DNA from: Ciona intestinalis
Taxonomy: Eukaryota > Chordata > Ascidiacea > Phlebobranchia > Cionidae
Direction of reading: 5' to 3'
NCBI RefSeq assembly: GCF_000224145.3
Contig: NW_004190352.2
Coordinates: forward strand, 125,856-189,855
Length of the DNA stretch: 64,000 nt
The notes beneath the pieces are model-generated. The model searched no databases and was not told the DNA's origin. It saw only the letters and a list, made by a program, of their open reading frames with translations. Every line of letters begins with the position of its first letter. The first letter of the stretch is position 1. Below, piece by piece: positions 19,968 through 32,000 of the stretch. The translations under genes and the position numbers were made by a program.

Positions 19968-22171
19968 TCAATTAACGTTCGGTACCTTTGTGACGTCATC
20001 ACTCGGCGTTTTTTCGTGTGACGTCATAACATCATTTTTCCTTAAATGTTGGCTGAGTATCGGTGAATCCCCCCATAGTAATGACGTATGTTTGACGTCA
20101 CTTCCGTGATAAATACCCGGCCACGATAGTAGATGGTATGTAGAGCAAGGGAGGGGTAGGAAGGGGTTGAACAATCCCTCCATTATTAAACCTGGGTACA
20201 TTGGTATAGGGGGGATGACATCATCCTGCTTACGTTGCTGTGACGTAGCTCGTAATGACGTCATGTTAATGTAAGGCGCTACTCTACATCCAGGTATGGA
20301 GCTTCCCATTGTTAACCCTGTGTGACGTCATATTAATATTATATGGGGTAGTGTGATGTCATATTGTTACCTTTTTGCATCTGGCTCTCTTGTTTTCGAC
20401 ATTTTGCCCGTCGGTTCTGGAACCAAACCTGTGGGGGTTGTTGTTTAGTTGCTACGTGTATACTTGGGGGTTGGTTAAACCGTATTATAATGTTGGGTAA
20501 GATGGATCCCACTTCGTGGCGCTCGGTTAATAAACCACTGGTAGTAGACAGTTTAATATAATCAACGAAATAAGTAACCTTCTAAAATAATGTTAATAAA
20601 AAATATTGTGTGAAATATATTCAATTAAATGGCGTCATCAGTTCCTTATTAAAATATAATTAGTTTATTATGACGTAACATGCATGCATTTTGAAGTATA
20701 GATGGCGCGTCGATCCGTCATGTAGTCACGTGGTGTAGCCCTCTATATTTAGGGGGGTAATTTACGAGGTAACGACGCCATAGGGGACTAATGGATTAGT
20801 TAACCGCTATCCCATCGACGTGTCGTCTTTATCACGTCATACATACAGATACTATGCATCGTGACGTCATGGAATTAATATACTGATTACTTATTTGTTT
20901 TATCGAGTAAAGCAGCGAAACAACCCTGCTGTTGAACCAATATGAGGAGTTTGTTTCAATGACTTAGTTTTGCTGGTAATTCAATTCTCTTCATTGTAAT
21001 AATAAATGGCTTTTTTCGATCTTATCGTAATCGAAAAGATAAATAATTTGTAAAAGTAAAATATAATAAAAGGTTTATAAATATAATAAGGCGCGTCGTC
21101 GTTCAAAACACGATCAGAAAATATGATATTATGTCCCTTATGTGCTAATGGTATCCCATCTTACCCCAAGTGATAAATGTAATATAGGTTTAATAAATAG
21201 ATTAAACATGAAATAACCGAACACCTGTACTCTTCCCTCTGATAGTTTCAACCTTGAACTTATTTCCTCTCGCATGAAAGCATCGGGATAATGTGTTTCT
21301 TCGAACAATCGTTCCAACTCGTTCAATTGTTCCATCGTAAAGTTGGTTCGGCTACGACGTTGTTTCTATATCAGGGGAATCACCCATGTCAATACCAATC
21401 ACGTAATAATGATTAAATAAGTGACGTAACATTGATGTTTATTCGCTAAATAATTGTTTTAATCCATTGTTTGACGCATAGTCGTCCTTAATGGTGAAGT
21501 TGGCCCAATATTTGACACGCATGCTCGTTATTGGTTTTTACTCGGATATTTACGACAAGCCCGATGTAACGATGTCGTCCGTGATAGCCTAGTGTCATAT
21601 TGTCGATCCTTGTGTCAAATTTACCCGCTGCCCCGGGTTTCGACTAATTACCTTCACCGACCTGATCGATATTACGTCACAATTACCTTTGCGCTCTCCG
21701 TGGAGCCGTCGCTTTTCACCGACACGTCATCACTGACGTCATATGACGTAGTTCGTTTCGATGACGTCACTTGTTTTTGTTTCGTCACTCGTTGAACTGC
21801 TGACGTAACGCGTCAGAGAAGTTGTATATTTATAAATATTTCGGGTATTTACCTTGGGTGTTTTCCCCGATCCGTGACGTCACTTGTTTATTTTTCGCGG
21901 GATTCCCCGGGATATTTCCAACTTTGGTTTTCATCGGGGGAAATTTACCCCAAAAGTCCCCACAATCAGGGGAATTCCCCCGAAATGGAGTTTCTATTCT
22001 GTTCATCACGTGGGTTTGTAACGCGATTAACGGATCTTTCACTTCCGGTACCCTTTGTGACGTCACAGTACTCATTACTTTCGGCTTGGCTATTATGACG
22101 TCACTAACAAGCGCTCGAACAGAGAAATCTTTTGTTCTAGAATCCTTTCCATTGTCTTTGCTTTGTGACAT
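19968..22171 (-). CDS. SHOX: SHOX-type paired-like homeobox transcription factor
   Basis: Nuclear DNA-binding regulator. Five minus-strand exons: 21853-22171, 21687-21796, 21225-21365, 20371-20428 and 19968-20317; phases 1, 0, 0, 1 close to 325 residues. The homeodomain (~residues 144-204) reads [20 protein letters not shown], then [10 protein letters not shown], then [13 protein letters not shown], split at the VQ/VW intron typical of paired-like genes. Two points favour SHOX/SHOX2 over other paired-like genes: the acidic [11 protein letters not shown] just before the homeodomain and [14 protein letters not shown] after it, which parallels vertebrate ACRVAPYVNMGALR. The C-terminal OAR motif seems absent. 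ATG at 22171 follows an in-frame stop about 50 nt upstream; a second open frame (22186-22386) starting MAVSRKRRCF could be an upstream coding exon but cannot be joined with a normal-sized intron. Confidence 0.9.
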
Positions 22172-23242
22172 CACACTACCTTCCCCTACCTCCTCGAAAC
22201 TACCGCGGTCGTCGCGATTTCACCAAACGTAGATGAACCGCTTGAATTAAAGAATAATGAGAACGCGAATCGCGTCGATCGCTGGCCTCCCGTGAAATAC
22301 AAAGAGACACCCCCCTCAAATACTGAGCGAGAATTTATTTTATTTCCCGCCAGATCGAAACATCTTCTCTTACGCGACACTGCCATATTATGACGTCACA
22401 AACAGGATTGTTCATTCATTGTTACCATTAAATAATTAGCCTTGTTCTGTATATAGTGACGTCATAAACAGCGGATTGTTTTCGTTTTTTTACTTATATG
22501 ACGTCATTATGGTTTATGCTCTGTTGATTATATTCATTGTGACATCATAGAGAGGTTGTGATGTAATACACGACATAGAAACAACATTAATCCTGTTGTT
22601 TACATAGATGACGTAACAATAATCGCATTCTAGTATATTTAACGACAATTCCAATTATTCAACGTCACGTGGGGTTTTATTTTCCGTGAAAAGTTTTTCG
22701 AAATATTTGTTTTAACTTAAAGTCGATACCGGGCGAACCACTCCCGGCTAAAGTGGCGAAAAAAACATTTTTGCCGCTGATTTTTGTAATGAAGATTTAT
22801 ATGCAGTCCATCAATTGGAAGCAAAATACAAAGTGCGGGGATTTCTAATTCGTTTTGTTTGACTTTTTACCAGTGATGACCAAATCATTTTCTTTAATTT
22901 TCAAATAACTTTATTACATCGTATATTACATTAAATAACTTTTCACCCGGCAGCACTGGCCAACTTTTTACCCGGCAACACTGTAAGATTAAGAGTGTCG
23001 AGAAGCATTTTAGTTTCTAATTGCTCCAGCGACGCGACCCCGCTATATTTCCCTCCCAACCTGTCTACGATTTGATTTGTCAAATTTATTTTCCACTTAA
23101 TTTAATTTTCGTCGCTCACTTATTTATCCGACCCCCAGCTTCGCGCAAAAGTAGCGAAATTACGTCACTCGCCTTCTAACAAATTAAATTTTAAACTTGT
23201 TCAGGTTGTTACTTAGGGTTTGTGACGTCATAACAGGATACC
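22172..23242. promoter_or_regulatory. Intergenic region between SHOX and RSRC1 starts
   Basis: About 1.07 kb between divergent starts. It holds at least five CpG-intact TGACGTCA sites and an AT-rich stretch with GGCAACACTG/CCCGGCAGCACTG repeats near 22950. A regulatory role is inferred from position only. Confidence 0.4.
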
Positions 23243-26200
23243 ATGGTTCGTTCACCTGACGTCACAACAAGGTAGGACTTCGCGACAAAAATCTTGATTG
23301 TTTTTAAATAATTTTTTTTCGCAGTCGATCCAAGAAACAAAAGAAGAAAACCCACGATGACGTCACAAGGAACAAATATTCCAGGTTTGATGGTTAAGTG
23401 TTACGTCATTTATTATGATTATACTTATGTTCGGTTTGGCAAACACGCTTTTATTTGCCAACTTTCCCCAAGTAGTTTTTACCAAAATTAGGTTTGTTAC
23501 CAGTAGCGTATTTTAACGATTATCGTTTTTCTTCTCTTCGTTGTAAAAATTAATTTGATCTTCGTTATTGTTTGAAAAAAGGTAAGTGATATTTATTGTC
23601 TTTTCATTAACGTGTATATGACGTCATAATGCATTATAGAAGGTCGCGATCGAGAAGCGTAGATTCTGACGTCACAGAGAGTCGTTCAAGGTCACGTGAT
23701 AGTCGTCACGGTTCAATGAAGTCGTCGCGTCGGTCACGAAGCAGGTGGTTATGACGTCACTATCAGGTGACGTAAGTATGACGTCATATTAACCATTATT
23801 AACAGATCGCCGAGACGACGACGATCGCGAAGTCAGGAGAGAACGAAAGAAAAAAGGTATGACGTCATATAACAATGACGTATGTGACGTACGTCGGCGT
23901 CGGTACTAGTGCTTCCAGATCAGAGGGTTTTGGGTTTAAGGCTCTATGCTGCTACCCAGTGGTCACTATTGGGTTATCCCAACAATCACCCACAAAGTTA
24001 CATAAACATTACGTTTATACGTGGTAACTTATACGTTACGTTTATACGTGGTAACTTATACATTACGTTTATACGTGGTAACTTATACATTACGTTTATA
24101 CGTGGTAACTTATACATTACGTTTATACGTGGTAACTTATACATTACGTTTATACGTGGTAACTTATATATTACGTTTATACGTGGTAACTTATACGTTA
24201 CGTTTATACGTGGTAACTTATATATTACGTTTATACGTGGTAACTTATACATTACGTTTATACGTGGTAACTTATACATTACGTTTATACGTGGTAACTT
24301 ATACGTTACGTTTATACGTGGTAACTTATACATTACGTTTATACGTGGTAACTTATACATTACGTTTATACGTGGTAACTTATACGTTACGTTTATACGT
24401 GGTAACTTATACGTTACGTTTATACGTGGTAACTTATACATTACGTTTATACGTGGTAACTTATACGTTACGTTTATACGTGGTAACTTATGCATTACGT
24501 TTATACGTGGTAACTTATACGTTACGTTTATACGTGGTAACTTATACATTACGTTTATACGTGGTAACTTATACGTTACGTTTATACGTGGTAACTTATA
24601 CATTACGTTTATACGTGGTAACTTATACGTTACGTTTATACGTGGTAACTTATACATTATGTTTATACGTGGTAACTTATACATTACGTTTATACGTGGT
24701 AACTTATACATTATGTTTATACGTGGTAACTTATACATTACGTTTATACGTGGTAACTTATACGTTACGTTTATACGTGGTAACTTATACGTTACGTTTA
24801 TACGTGGTAACTTATATATTACGTTTATACGTGGTATACATTTACCCCAGGAAGAAACCTCGTAAACACGTCAACGCAGTAATGGGGTTGGCCACCGGCA
24901 CAATGAAGGATGTTCTGGATATCGTGCCCGGATTCTCGCAAATGGTGATTAAACAATTAATCATTGAATTTAAACAATGTTCACAACTATATGAAATATC
25001 ATTATTTAGTTAAAACGCTTCTGGCTGTAAATTGAGATTCAATTACGATTTTCAGTTTCTTTCGTTGTATTATTAAAACTATGATGTCATAATGTACCTT
25101 ATGATGTATAGAATCCAGCGGAACGAAGCAAGATTCGTGTAAAGCGAGCGTTGGATGCAGCAGGTGACATAGATATCATATAAAAACAGATTTTACATTT
25201 GACACTTTTCTTAGTAGCTTTTACCCATAGCATGTTTTAAAAACTATCGTTTTGCTGCTAATTCCCTTCTTTTCAATGTTTTAATTGATTTGATCTTCCC
25301 AACGTTTTCATGTTATGTTAATATATTTTTACTTTAACATAGAAATCTTATTTTTAGTTGAATCGTCGAACATGGAAGTAGAAGAAAGTAAGTATATTAT
25401 TTCTATGTTCAACATATATTGTTTCTATGTTCAACATATATTGTTTCTATGTTCAACATATATTATTTCTATGTTCAACATATATTGTTTCTATGTTCAA
25501 CATATATTGTTTCTTATGTTTAACATATATTGTTTCTATGTTCAACATATATTGTTTATTATGTTCAACATATATTGTTTATATGTTTAACATATATTGT
25601 TTCTATGTTTAACATATATTGTTTCTATGTTCAACATATATTGTTTCTATGTTCAACATATATTATTTCTATGTTCAACATATATTGTTTCTATATACAG
25701 CTGATGATATCATCGATGACATCATCAACACACAGGAACAAGTCAAACGAGCCAAAACCATCGAAGCGATCGATGACACGGAGGAATTTATGCCGACTCA
25801 TTTCAAATCTTCCAAAACAAAGAAATCGAACAACGTATGTGATTTCTATGTTAATGATATAAATAGTACCACTTGGTGAGTTGGGTGTTGCGTCCTCCTG
25901 CATGGCACTGGAACCTAAATTTCAACCAGATTTGCCGGTTACCTCAACACCCAGGTCGCTTTTGTGGAGCGTATGTGTCCTTGACAACAACCGCTTCAAC
26001 TTTCATTGCAGACGTTCACCGAGCGTGAAAGCAACCATGAGTCAGCGATATTTGGTCATATGACGATGCTCACGTTCGATCAAGCGTTAAAAGTGAAAAA
26101 GGAAAATGATGACGCGGCAATGTTTAAAGCCAAACAAAAAGTTAATTTTTACGAAAGAGACCCCAAAACTTTGATGGGACCCAAGGTATTTCTTTGTACG

Positions 26201-26475
26201 TCTGTTTTAACAATGTTATTCCAACCTTCACTACTAAAGGGACAATATAAAAGCAAACAGTTTGAAATTTGATTCCATTATTTTTGAGACTTTTATTTAT
26301 TTTATATTATTTCTATTCATTTTATAACATTCCATTTGTTTTATAGTATTTCTATTCTCTCATAATATTTCTGTTCCAGTTAATGTTGAGCACCGAAGAA
26401 GCGAACACACGATGGCGTCAAAAACTTTCGACAATTCGCGAAAATCTTTTGAAACAACGACACGAGTTGCCATGA
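23243..26475 (+). CDS. RSRC1: Arg/Ser-rich coiled-coil protein RSRC1 (SRrp53)
   Basis: Nuclear SR-related protein that assists 3' splice-site choice (family knowledge). Ten exons: 23243-23271, 23325-23384, 23640-23744, 23806-23856, 24851-24944, 25112-25163, 25358-25387, 25701-25834, 26012-26185 and 26380-26475, closing to 274 residues. Exons 1-4 encode a short RS domain (SRSRSVDSDVTESRSRSRDSR). Exon 6 NPAERSKIRVKRALDAA matches the vertebrate LPPAEQAKARLQLVLEAA. Exon 8 has EQVKRAKTIEAI and FKSSKTKKS. The C-terminus LSTEEANTRWRQKLSTIRE corresponds to vertebrate EKADAEEKWFKRLIALRQE. ATG lies in ACCATGG. Introns 4 and 7 consist mostly of minisatellites. DVT tripeptides in exons 1-3 come from TGACGTCA sites. 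The RS domain is much shorter than in vertebrates. Confidence 0.88.
23908..24004 (+). mobile_element. SINE fragment that seeds the adjoining minisatellite
   Basis: SINE head and core (GGGTTTAAGGCTCTATGCTG, CAGTGGTCACTATTGGGTT, AATCACCCACAAAGTTACAT) in RSRC1 intron 4. It runs directly into the 27-bp array. Confidence 0.75.
24003..24833 (+). repeat. 27-bp minisatellite, RSRC1 intron 4
   Basis: About 30 units of 27 bp built on TTACGTTTATACGTGGTAAC plus TTATACA. The phase-keeping length opens long frames on both strands, which are artefacts. Other SINE copies continue after CACAAAGTTAC with ATACGTGGTAACT, so the unit derives from that SINE segment. Confidence 0.96.
25393..25696 (+). repeat. 22-bp minisatellite, RSRC1 intron 7
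   Basis: About 14 units of TTCTATGTTCAACATATATTG(T), one or two with a 1-bp length change. The array begins 5 nt after the exon (GTAAGTATATTATTTCTATG) and ends 11 nt before the next exon, so it makes up practically the whole intron. Confidence 0.95.
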
Positions 26476-26525
26476 CTACAATTGTTTATGACATCATAGC
26501 TACCATTGTTTATTATTTTTATACT

Positions 26526-26612
26526 GTAGGCGTAATGTTGGGGGTGGTTCGGTGACATGCCACCCCAATTTTTAAAACAAGGGTGACATCTTATGTTTTA
26601 GCGCCCCGAATG
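26526..26612 (-). repeat. Dispersed element 3' part, antisense
   Basis: GGCGTAATGTTGGGGGTGG...GGTGACATGCCACCCC...ACAAGGGTGACATC is the reverse of the ending seen at 18660-18730 and 32010-32060. It lies in the tail-to-tail spacer of RSRC1 and PARK7. Confidence 0.6.
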
Positions 26613-26682
26613 TTATTGCTGTGAATACAAGAAAAGTGAAGCATAACTCATTATTTATTATGACATCACAGTTATTATGACA

Positions 26683-27692
26683 TCACAGTTTAAACAACAA
26701 AGCAGACGCAGTAGTATTTGTGACATCATCACCACATAACAATCGAACAACTTTGAGTGCGAACTTCATCGCGGTACCCGGCCCCCTGCTAGTAACAACA
26801 TGGCCATCTACGACCACATCATAGTCGTTATACACAAACATTTCGCTCAGTTCATCTTTGAATGCTGGGTAAGATGTGACGTTCCTCCCAGCACCGATGT
26901 CATGGGATTTAAGGACCATGGGTGCCGCACATATTGCTCCGATTAAACGACACGATTTATCTTGGTCTGTTAATAAATCTTTAACCGATGTTGCCTGGAT
27001 GTGAATAATATATAAGTGTGTTTTGTGTGGCGGGTTAACGACAGTCGTTATAACACGCTAAGGATAAAACAAATGAAAAAGCATTTGGTTAAAAACGTGG
27101 CTGTTAAAACTTATAAGAAGCAACTCACAGTGGGTTGCAAATATTTCAATAAAATCAAACCAAGAAGTGACTGAAAGAAAGTTTTTTGTAAAGACACGAT
27201 GGAGGTCGGTTTTAAAATTTGAGCGAAAATATTACAAACATATTTGTTGACATCACAATGGTAGTAACCTTTGACATTGCATTGGCTCCTTTCAAACCAC
27301 CGGGTAGTATTATGACGTCATAAGGAACGTTCTTCGCTGCCGTGGCGATGTTTACGTCAGGTTGTATCTTGACGTTCCTGCTACACGTCACCGTGACGTC
27401 ATCGGTTAAACCAGCGACGGTGACGTAAACCTGTGAATGAATAAGCGACCAAGTGCATACGGGTTGTATTGAATGAAACTTGAGTTACCACGTATGTAAC
27501 TTTGTAAGTGATAATTTAAACAACCCATAAGTGACCATTGGGTTGGAGAAATTATGGTAGCAGCGATGAGCTTTGAACACGTAACCCGGGCAATACAACA
27601 CTTACCCCAGCTCTCCTCAAAACGTCGATCACGACAACCGCCTCGATTTCTTCCGAGCCATCAGCGATTATAACGAGCGCTGTTGGAGACAT
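26683..27692 (-). CDS. PARK7: DJ-1/PARK7 family protein
   Basis: Redox-sensing protein deglycase/chaperone of the DJ-1/PfpI superfamily. Three minus-strand exons: 27606-27692, 27269-27430 and 26683-26994, all phase 0, giving 186 residues (human 189). Residue E17 in GSEEIEAVVVIDVLRRAG corresponds to the conserved Glu beside the active cysteine. VYVTVAGL, VTCSRNVKI and YDVIILPGG follow. The nucleophilic Cys105 is in GAICAAPMVL, and VVTSRGPGTAMKFAL gives the family's C-terminal signature. PYDVVVLPGG of the human protein reads PYDVIILPGG here. It is head-to-head with SNRPC. The 5' end of exon 3 and part of intron 2 have been copied into an SMC3 intron (63573-63786). Confidence 0.95.
27485..27600 (-). 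mobile_element. SINE fragment, antisense
   Basis: ACCACGTATGTAACTTTGTAAGTG, CCCATAAGTGACCATTGGGTTGG and GCAGCGATGAGCTTTGAACACG match the SINE core and head in reverse. It lies in PARK7 intron 1. Confidence 0.65.
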
Positions 27693-28325
27693 ACTGGAAT
27701 ATCAACAATGCTGCTTCCTGTTACGTCATAATCAACATACACTTGAGTGTTGATGTCAGAATCGTTAAAGTTCCAAAATATAAATCACGCGATTTTTTTA
27801 TTTTTCATTATTAAAAATATGTGTTTTAATGATTTATTTTTTGCGGTGTATAATAAATTGCATTAAGTGGTGTTTGACTTAAAACGTAAAATCGATTTTG
27901 ATTCAAATTCGTCGGCAACACTAAAGCATTTAATTTGTCAGAATGACGGCTTTTGTGGATCATATTTTTAACGCGAGACAGATTTGTAGTTTTTGGATTA
28001 TTTGTTTATTTTGTTGTTTTATTATAATTGACTATTATTTAGAAGGCTGTAAATTAAATTTTATTACCGAATTTGGTTTTGGTAAATAATTCTACACTTC
28101 GTAGTATAAAGATACACGTTGTTGGTGTTGAGCGTGTTGTTCCCTGTTATAATATAAAGATCATTTTGATGCCCGGGTGGTGTCTCATGGCTGGTAGGAA
28201 TTTGCTGAAATAAAATTACCTATTTTATGGCACCCCTATTTTTACCAGAGAAGCTATTTTATATTTTACAAATTTGAAGTTTAATGTTGTTGTAGACTTG
28301 TAGATTGTTTACATCAATCTTAAAT
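27693..28325. promoter_or_regulatory. Shared promoter region of PARK7 and SNRPC
   Basis: 633 nt of very AT-rich DNA between divergent starts, with no other gene signal. GTTGTTGTAG at about 28286-28295 before the SNRPC leader looks like an acceptor, either of a 5'UTR intron or of spliced-leader addition (known in Ciona). Inference only. Confidence 0.35.
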
Positions 28326-28694
28326 ATGCCGAAATATTTCTGTGATTATTGCGACACTTACCTTACCCATGATTCCCCTTCTGTGAGGAAAACGCATTGT
28401 TCGGGGAGGAAACATAAAGATAACGTGAAGATGTATTACCAAACGTGGATGGAGGAACAAGCGCAAGAACTTATTGATAAAACGACCCAAGCGTTCCAGA
28501 AGGGGAAGATGGGTAACTTTGGTGGGTTACCCCCTAATGGTATGATGATGGGGCCCCGGGGTCCGATGCCGATGATGCCAATGATGCCCGTGCGACCCAT
28601 GGGTATGGGGGGTATGTTACCCATGCGACCCGTACCCCCGGCCATGATGGGTGGTGGACAAGTCATGATGATGGGGCCAAGACCTGGGATGTAA
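28326..28694 (+). CDS. SNRPC: U1 small nuclear ribonucleoprotein C
   Basis: U1-C stabilises pairing of U1 snRNA with 5' splice sites. The single coding exon gives 122 residues. It begins [20 protein letters not shown] with the U1-type C2H2 zinc finger (CDYC...H...H), then [19 protein letters not shown], matching U1-C almost residue for residue. The rest is the usual Met/Pro/Gly-rich tail ([15 protein letters not shown]), somewhat shorter than the vertebrate tail. An upstream in-frame ATG (28305, MFTSILN) is disfavoured because the family always starts MPKFYCDYC-like. The low-complexity tail makes an antisense shadow frame. No coding intron is visible. Confidence 0.97.
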   Translation: MPKYFCDYCDTYLTHDSPSVRKTHCSGRKHKDNVKMYYQTWMEEQAQELIDKTTQAFQKGKMGNFGGLPPNGMMMGPRGPMPMMPMMPVRPMGMGGMLPMRPVPPAMMGGGQVMMMGPRPGM

Positions 28695-29016
28695 TAGTGG
28701 GACCAGATATCAACTTTGGGATCATATATGGATGAAGATTGGGATCAGATATGGACTTTGGGACCAGATATGGCTTTTTATAAACATTGCCACAGATTTG
28801 TGTTTTGCTTAAATTACATACACATTTTACAATTAAATTGAATTATTATAAAAATAATTGTAACATTTTTTGTTGTCTCTTTTTAATTTGTGTCCAGTAT
28901 AAACGACATTATTTCCACCATTAAAGTTAAAAGTCGATTACTTGCTGCTTATTCCTTATTTCAATCACCTAACGATATTATTTCCGTTGTTTGTTTTTAG
29001 ATTATAGTGGACAGGT

Positions 29017-32000
29017 ATGGAAGGGTTGGTTCAGTATCAGGGAAAACTGAGCAAATATACGAACGTGGTGAAGGGGTGGCAGACTAGGTGGGTGGTCTAT
29101 TGTGGTTATTGTAGATGGGGTGATAAAACATTTAAAAGTATTGATGATAGATGTAATTTATATATACAACATAATTTCTATTTATTTCAATAATTATGTT
29201 AGTGACTATTGTTAAAACATGTTTGTATTAAAATAAAGTTGTTTAATTTTATATGAGTCGTGCGAAATATTATGTTTGCTGCTATCTCCTTACTTTGTTG
29301 TTTTAGTCTTCGCTCTCGTATTTAAAGAGATAAAATAACATATTTACATTGTGTCCCAAATAATGTGTAATAAACCTGTATGTATAAGATCTTTATTGGA
29401 AACTAACAAACATGCCATCCAGGTATTTCATCCTAAACCCACAGAACGGGTTCCTCGATTACCACGTGAGCGAGTCCGAGGCTTTCGGGTCAAATTATCG
29501 GCCGCGTGGTTCGTTACCACTGGATGGAGCAGTGATAGCACCAAGCAGCGAGGATTCGTTAGCTTTCTCCGTGAATTCATCAAGTGGTGAAGTTTATAAA
29601 TTGAAAGGTGGGTGGGTTGTGTATAGTATATGTTGTATCACACTTGATCTTGGGTTTGTGGGGAGTTGTGGTTTAAATTCAGGTGAGTAAAAACCTAGGG
29701 TGGTATTTTTAAACATAGAAAACCTCATTGATTAATGTGACAAATACAAGCCTAAAACTCATAATGTGACCTTGGTTTCAAATATTGGAGTTACATGTCA
29801 CCCAGGCACCCCTGATATTACGCCTAACACATTGAATAGAAGCACCCAGCCCCCTCAGTGTTAAGCATATGACTTGTTGCTACATGATGCATTGATTTAA
29901 TATCCTTTCCCATCTACACAGCCGCTGATGTGAAGGGTCGACAGGAATGGATTACTCGGTTACGAGCCGTGTCCGAACATTACACGTCGCAAATTGCTCA
30001 AGAGCACCCTCCGCTGGCCACTAAGCCTCGAACTCGCTCGGTCGTCTCAAACATAAGTAACAACATCAATAAAATTAAAGGTTTATTTAATCAATTGCAA
30101 TTATTTTGTTTGTTAATTTTTGATGATTATTCAGCACATTGGTTGTTGACGGAACATTATATCAAAGGTATTATTGTTGGATGTTGTTGTTAAAGTTAAT
30201 TATGGTTAATTTGTTATTAATGACATTCTTGATAACAGTGTTGTTCTTGTTGTAATTTTTCTGTATGGCTGACAACCCATTAGTGACCAGTGAGTTGGAG
30301 CAATTGCCGTTAAATGTCTTGCCCAAGGACACATATGCCCACAATGGTAGCAGTGACGAGCCTTGAACCCAAAACCTCCACCAGATGCAAGCATGCTAAA
30401 AACGTCCAAGTGTAGCCGTACCCACAAACAATGGCGTTGTCTCAAACTTATTTTTATCATCCCCACAGACCACGTGCAACAATTATCCTCAAACCAACCA
30501 CCCGCGACCACCCCACGACCCCACCCTGAACCTGGGGATTCCCCCCCAAGTAGGGGTCGTTCGTTGAGTCGGGGGTCGCTCACCCGTAATGTGGGTGAGG
30601 TCCCCACGGCAACGAAACGATATTTCAATTCATCGGATTTGAAACAATTGCAAGACGCTCGTGAAGTATGTGTGATGTCATAATATGTTATGTCATCACT
30701 GATAAACAACGACGATAACCCCTTGTTGTATGAATATAAACCAGACGAGCCATCAGCTTCTTCTGTTACCTAATATCAGATTTACAAATTTAAGTGCCGA
30801 ACTAAAATGTGAAGTTTATTTTATGTCAACATCGTCAACAAATATGTTGCCGCACCTTTGAATGAAACTTATTTACCCCATTCTTTCACACATTGTATTA
30901 CATGTGGTATTCAACAATATATATTCCATTCTTTGCAGTCAATCATCAGTGTTGACAACTACCATGCTGGGTTGGTGAATATGGCGGCCATGTTTGATCT
31001 CAATGGTCCCATGTCACTCGATCGGGATGTACTTCTCCTTAAAGCTACTTCGAACGCAACGATACAAGCGTTAACGACGTGTCATCATATCCTACATAAA
31101 TATCATCAATATTTAATATCAGCTTTACCTCATGGTGAGTGTTATGATGTCATACATGGTTATTATGACATCATACATTGTTATTATGACATCACACTTG
31201 TTATTATGACATCATAGATGCTGAAATATCATGGGTTAATCCGAAGACAGATGCAATCCAACCGAGTGACGATAAAGATTATGACATCACAATGCAGCAG
31301 ACGAAGAACGCACACGAGGTATTTAACCCAGCCCCTTAAACCTGCAATATACTTTTACACACACCCCTGATTATATAACATAATATTACCCCCTCAGCAA
31401 CCCCCCCTAGCGGATCCCGCCCTCGAGGTTGAAGATGTCTATGTCGAACCCGACGAGGGGTTAGGAGCTGTGGACGAACATAGAAATGTTATAATGCACC
31501 TTTTGTCACAACTTAAACTTGGGATGGACCTTACTAAGGTGGGTGTTAAATATATGAACGAATATGTGTGTTGTATGTGGCTACGTGGGTGATTGTTTTA
31601 TGTGGCTTTGAACCCGTATCATCTAACCATCGTGACCACTTGATTTCCACCCCAGGTTACTCTCCCCACTTTTATATTGGAGAAACGTAGTTTGTTGGAA
31701 ATGTATTCGGACTTTGGGGCTTGCACCCATATGTTGCTTGATATATGTGATGGGGATTCCCCTGTGGAGAGAATGCATCGTGTGTTGAAATTTTATCTCA
31801 CATCGTTTCAATCGGGGAGGAGAGGTGAGTGGGGGGTTTCAACTGTAATGATGAGTAACTACAACATTTGTTTTCTAACAAATTCAATATTGTTTTTTTT
31901 TCACTCATAGTTGTAAAATATAAAACTTTATTGGTTAATGCGGTGAATCAAATCACGTTGCTGTTTAAGCTTAAATCTACAATGCTAAAAATTTTATGTA

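Noticed and set aside
22186-22386. Minus-strand frame MAVSRKRRCFDLAG... as SHOX exon 1
   Set aside because: Only a loose resemblance to the SHOX N-terminal ITYREVLESG region; joining it to the next exon needs an intron of about 40 nt or less. Kept as a possibility only.
23909-25013. Open frames of over 300 codons in the 27-bp array (repeated ITFIRGNLY / VVTYTLRLY)
   Set aside because: A minisatellite artefact inside RSRC1 intron 4; no splice or start support.
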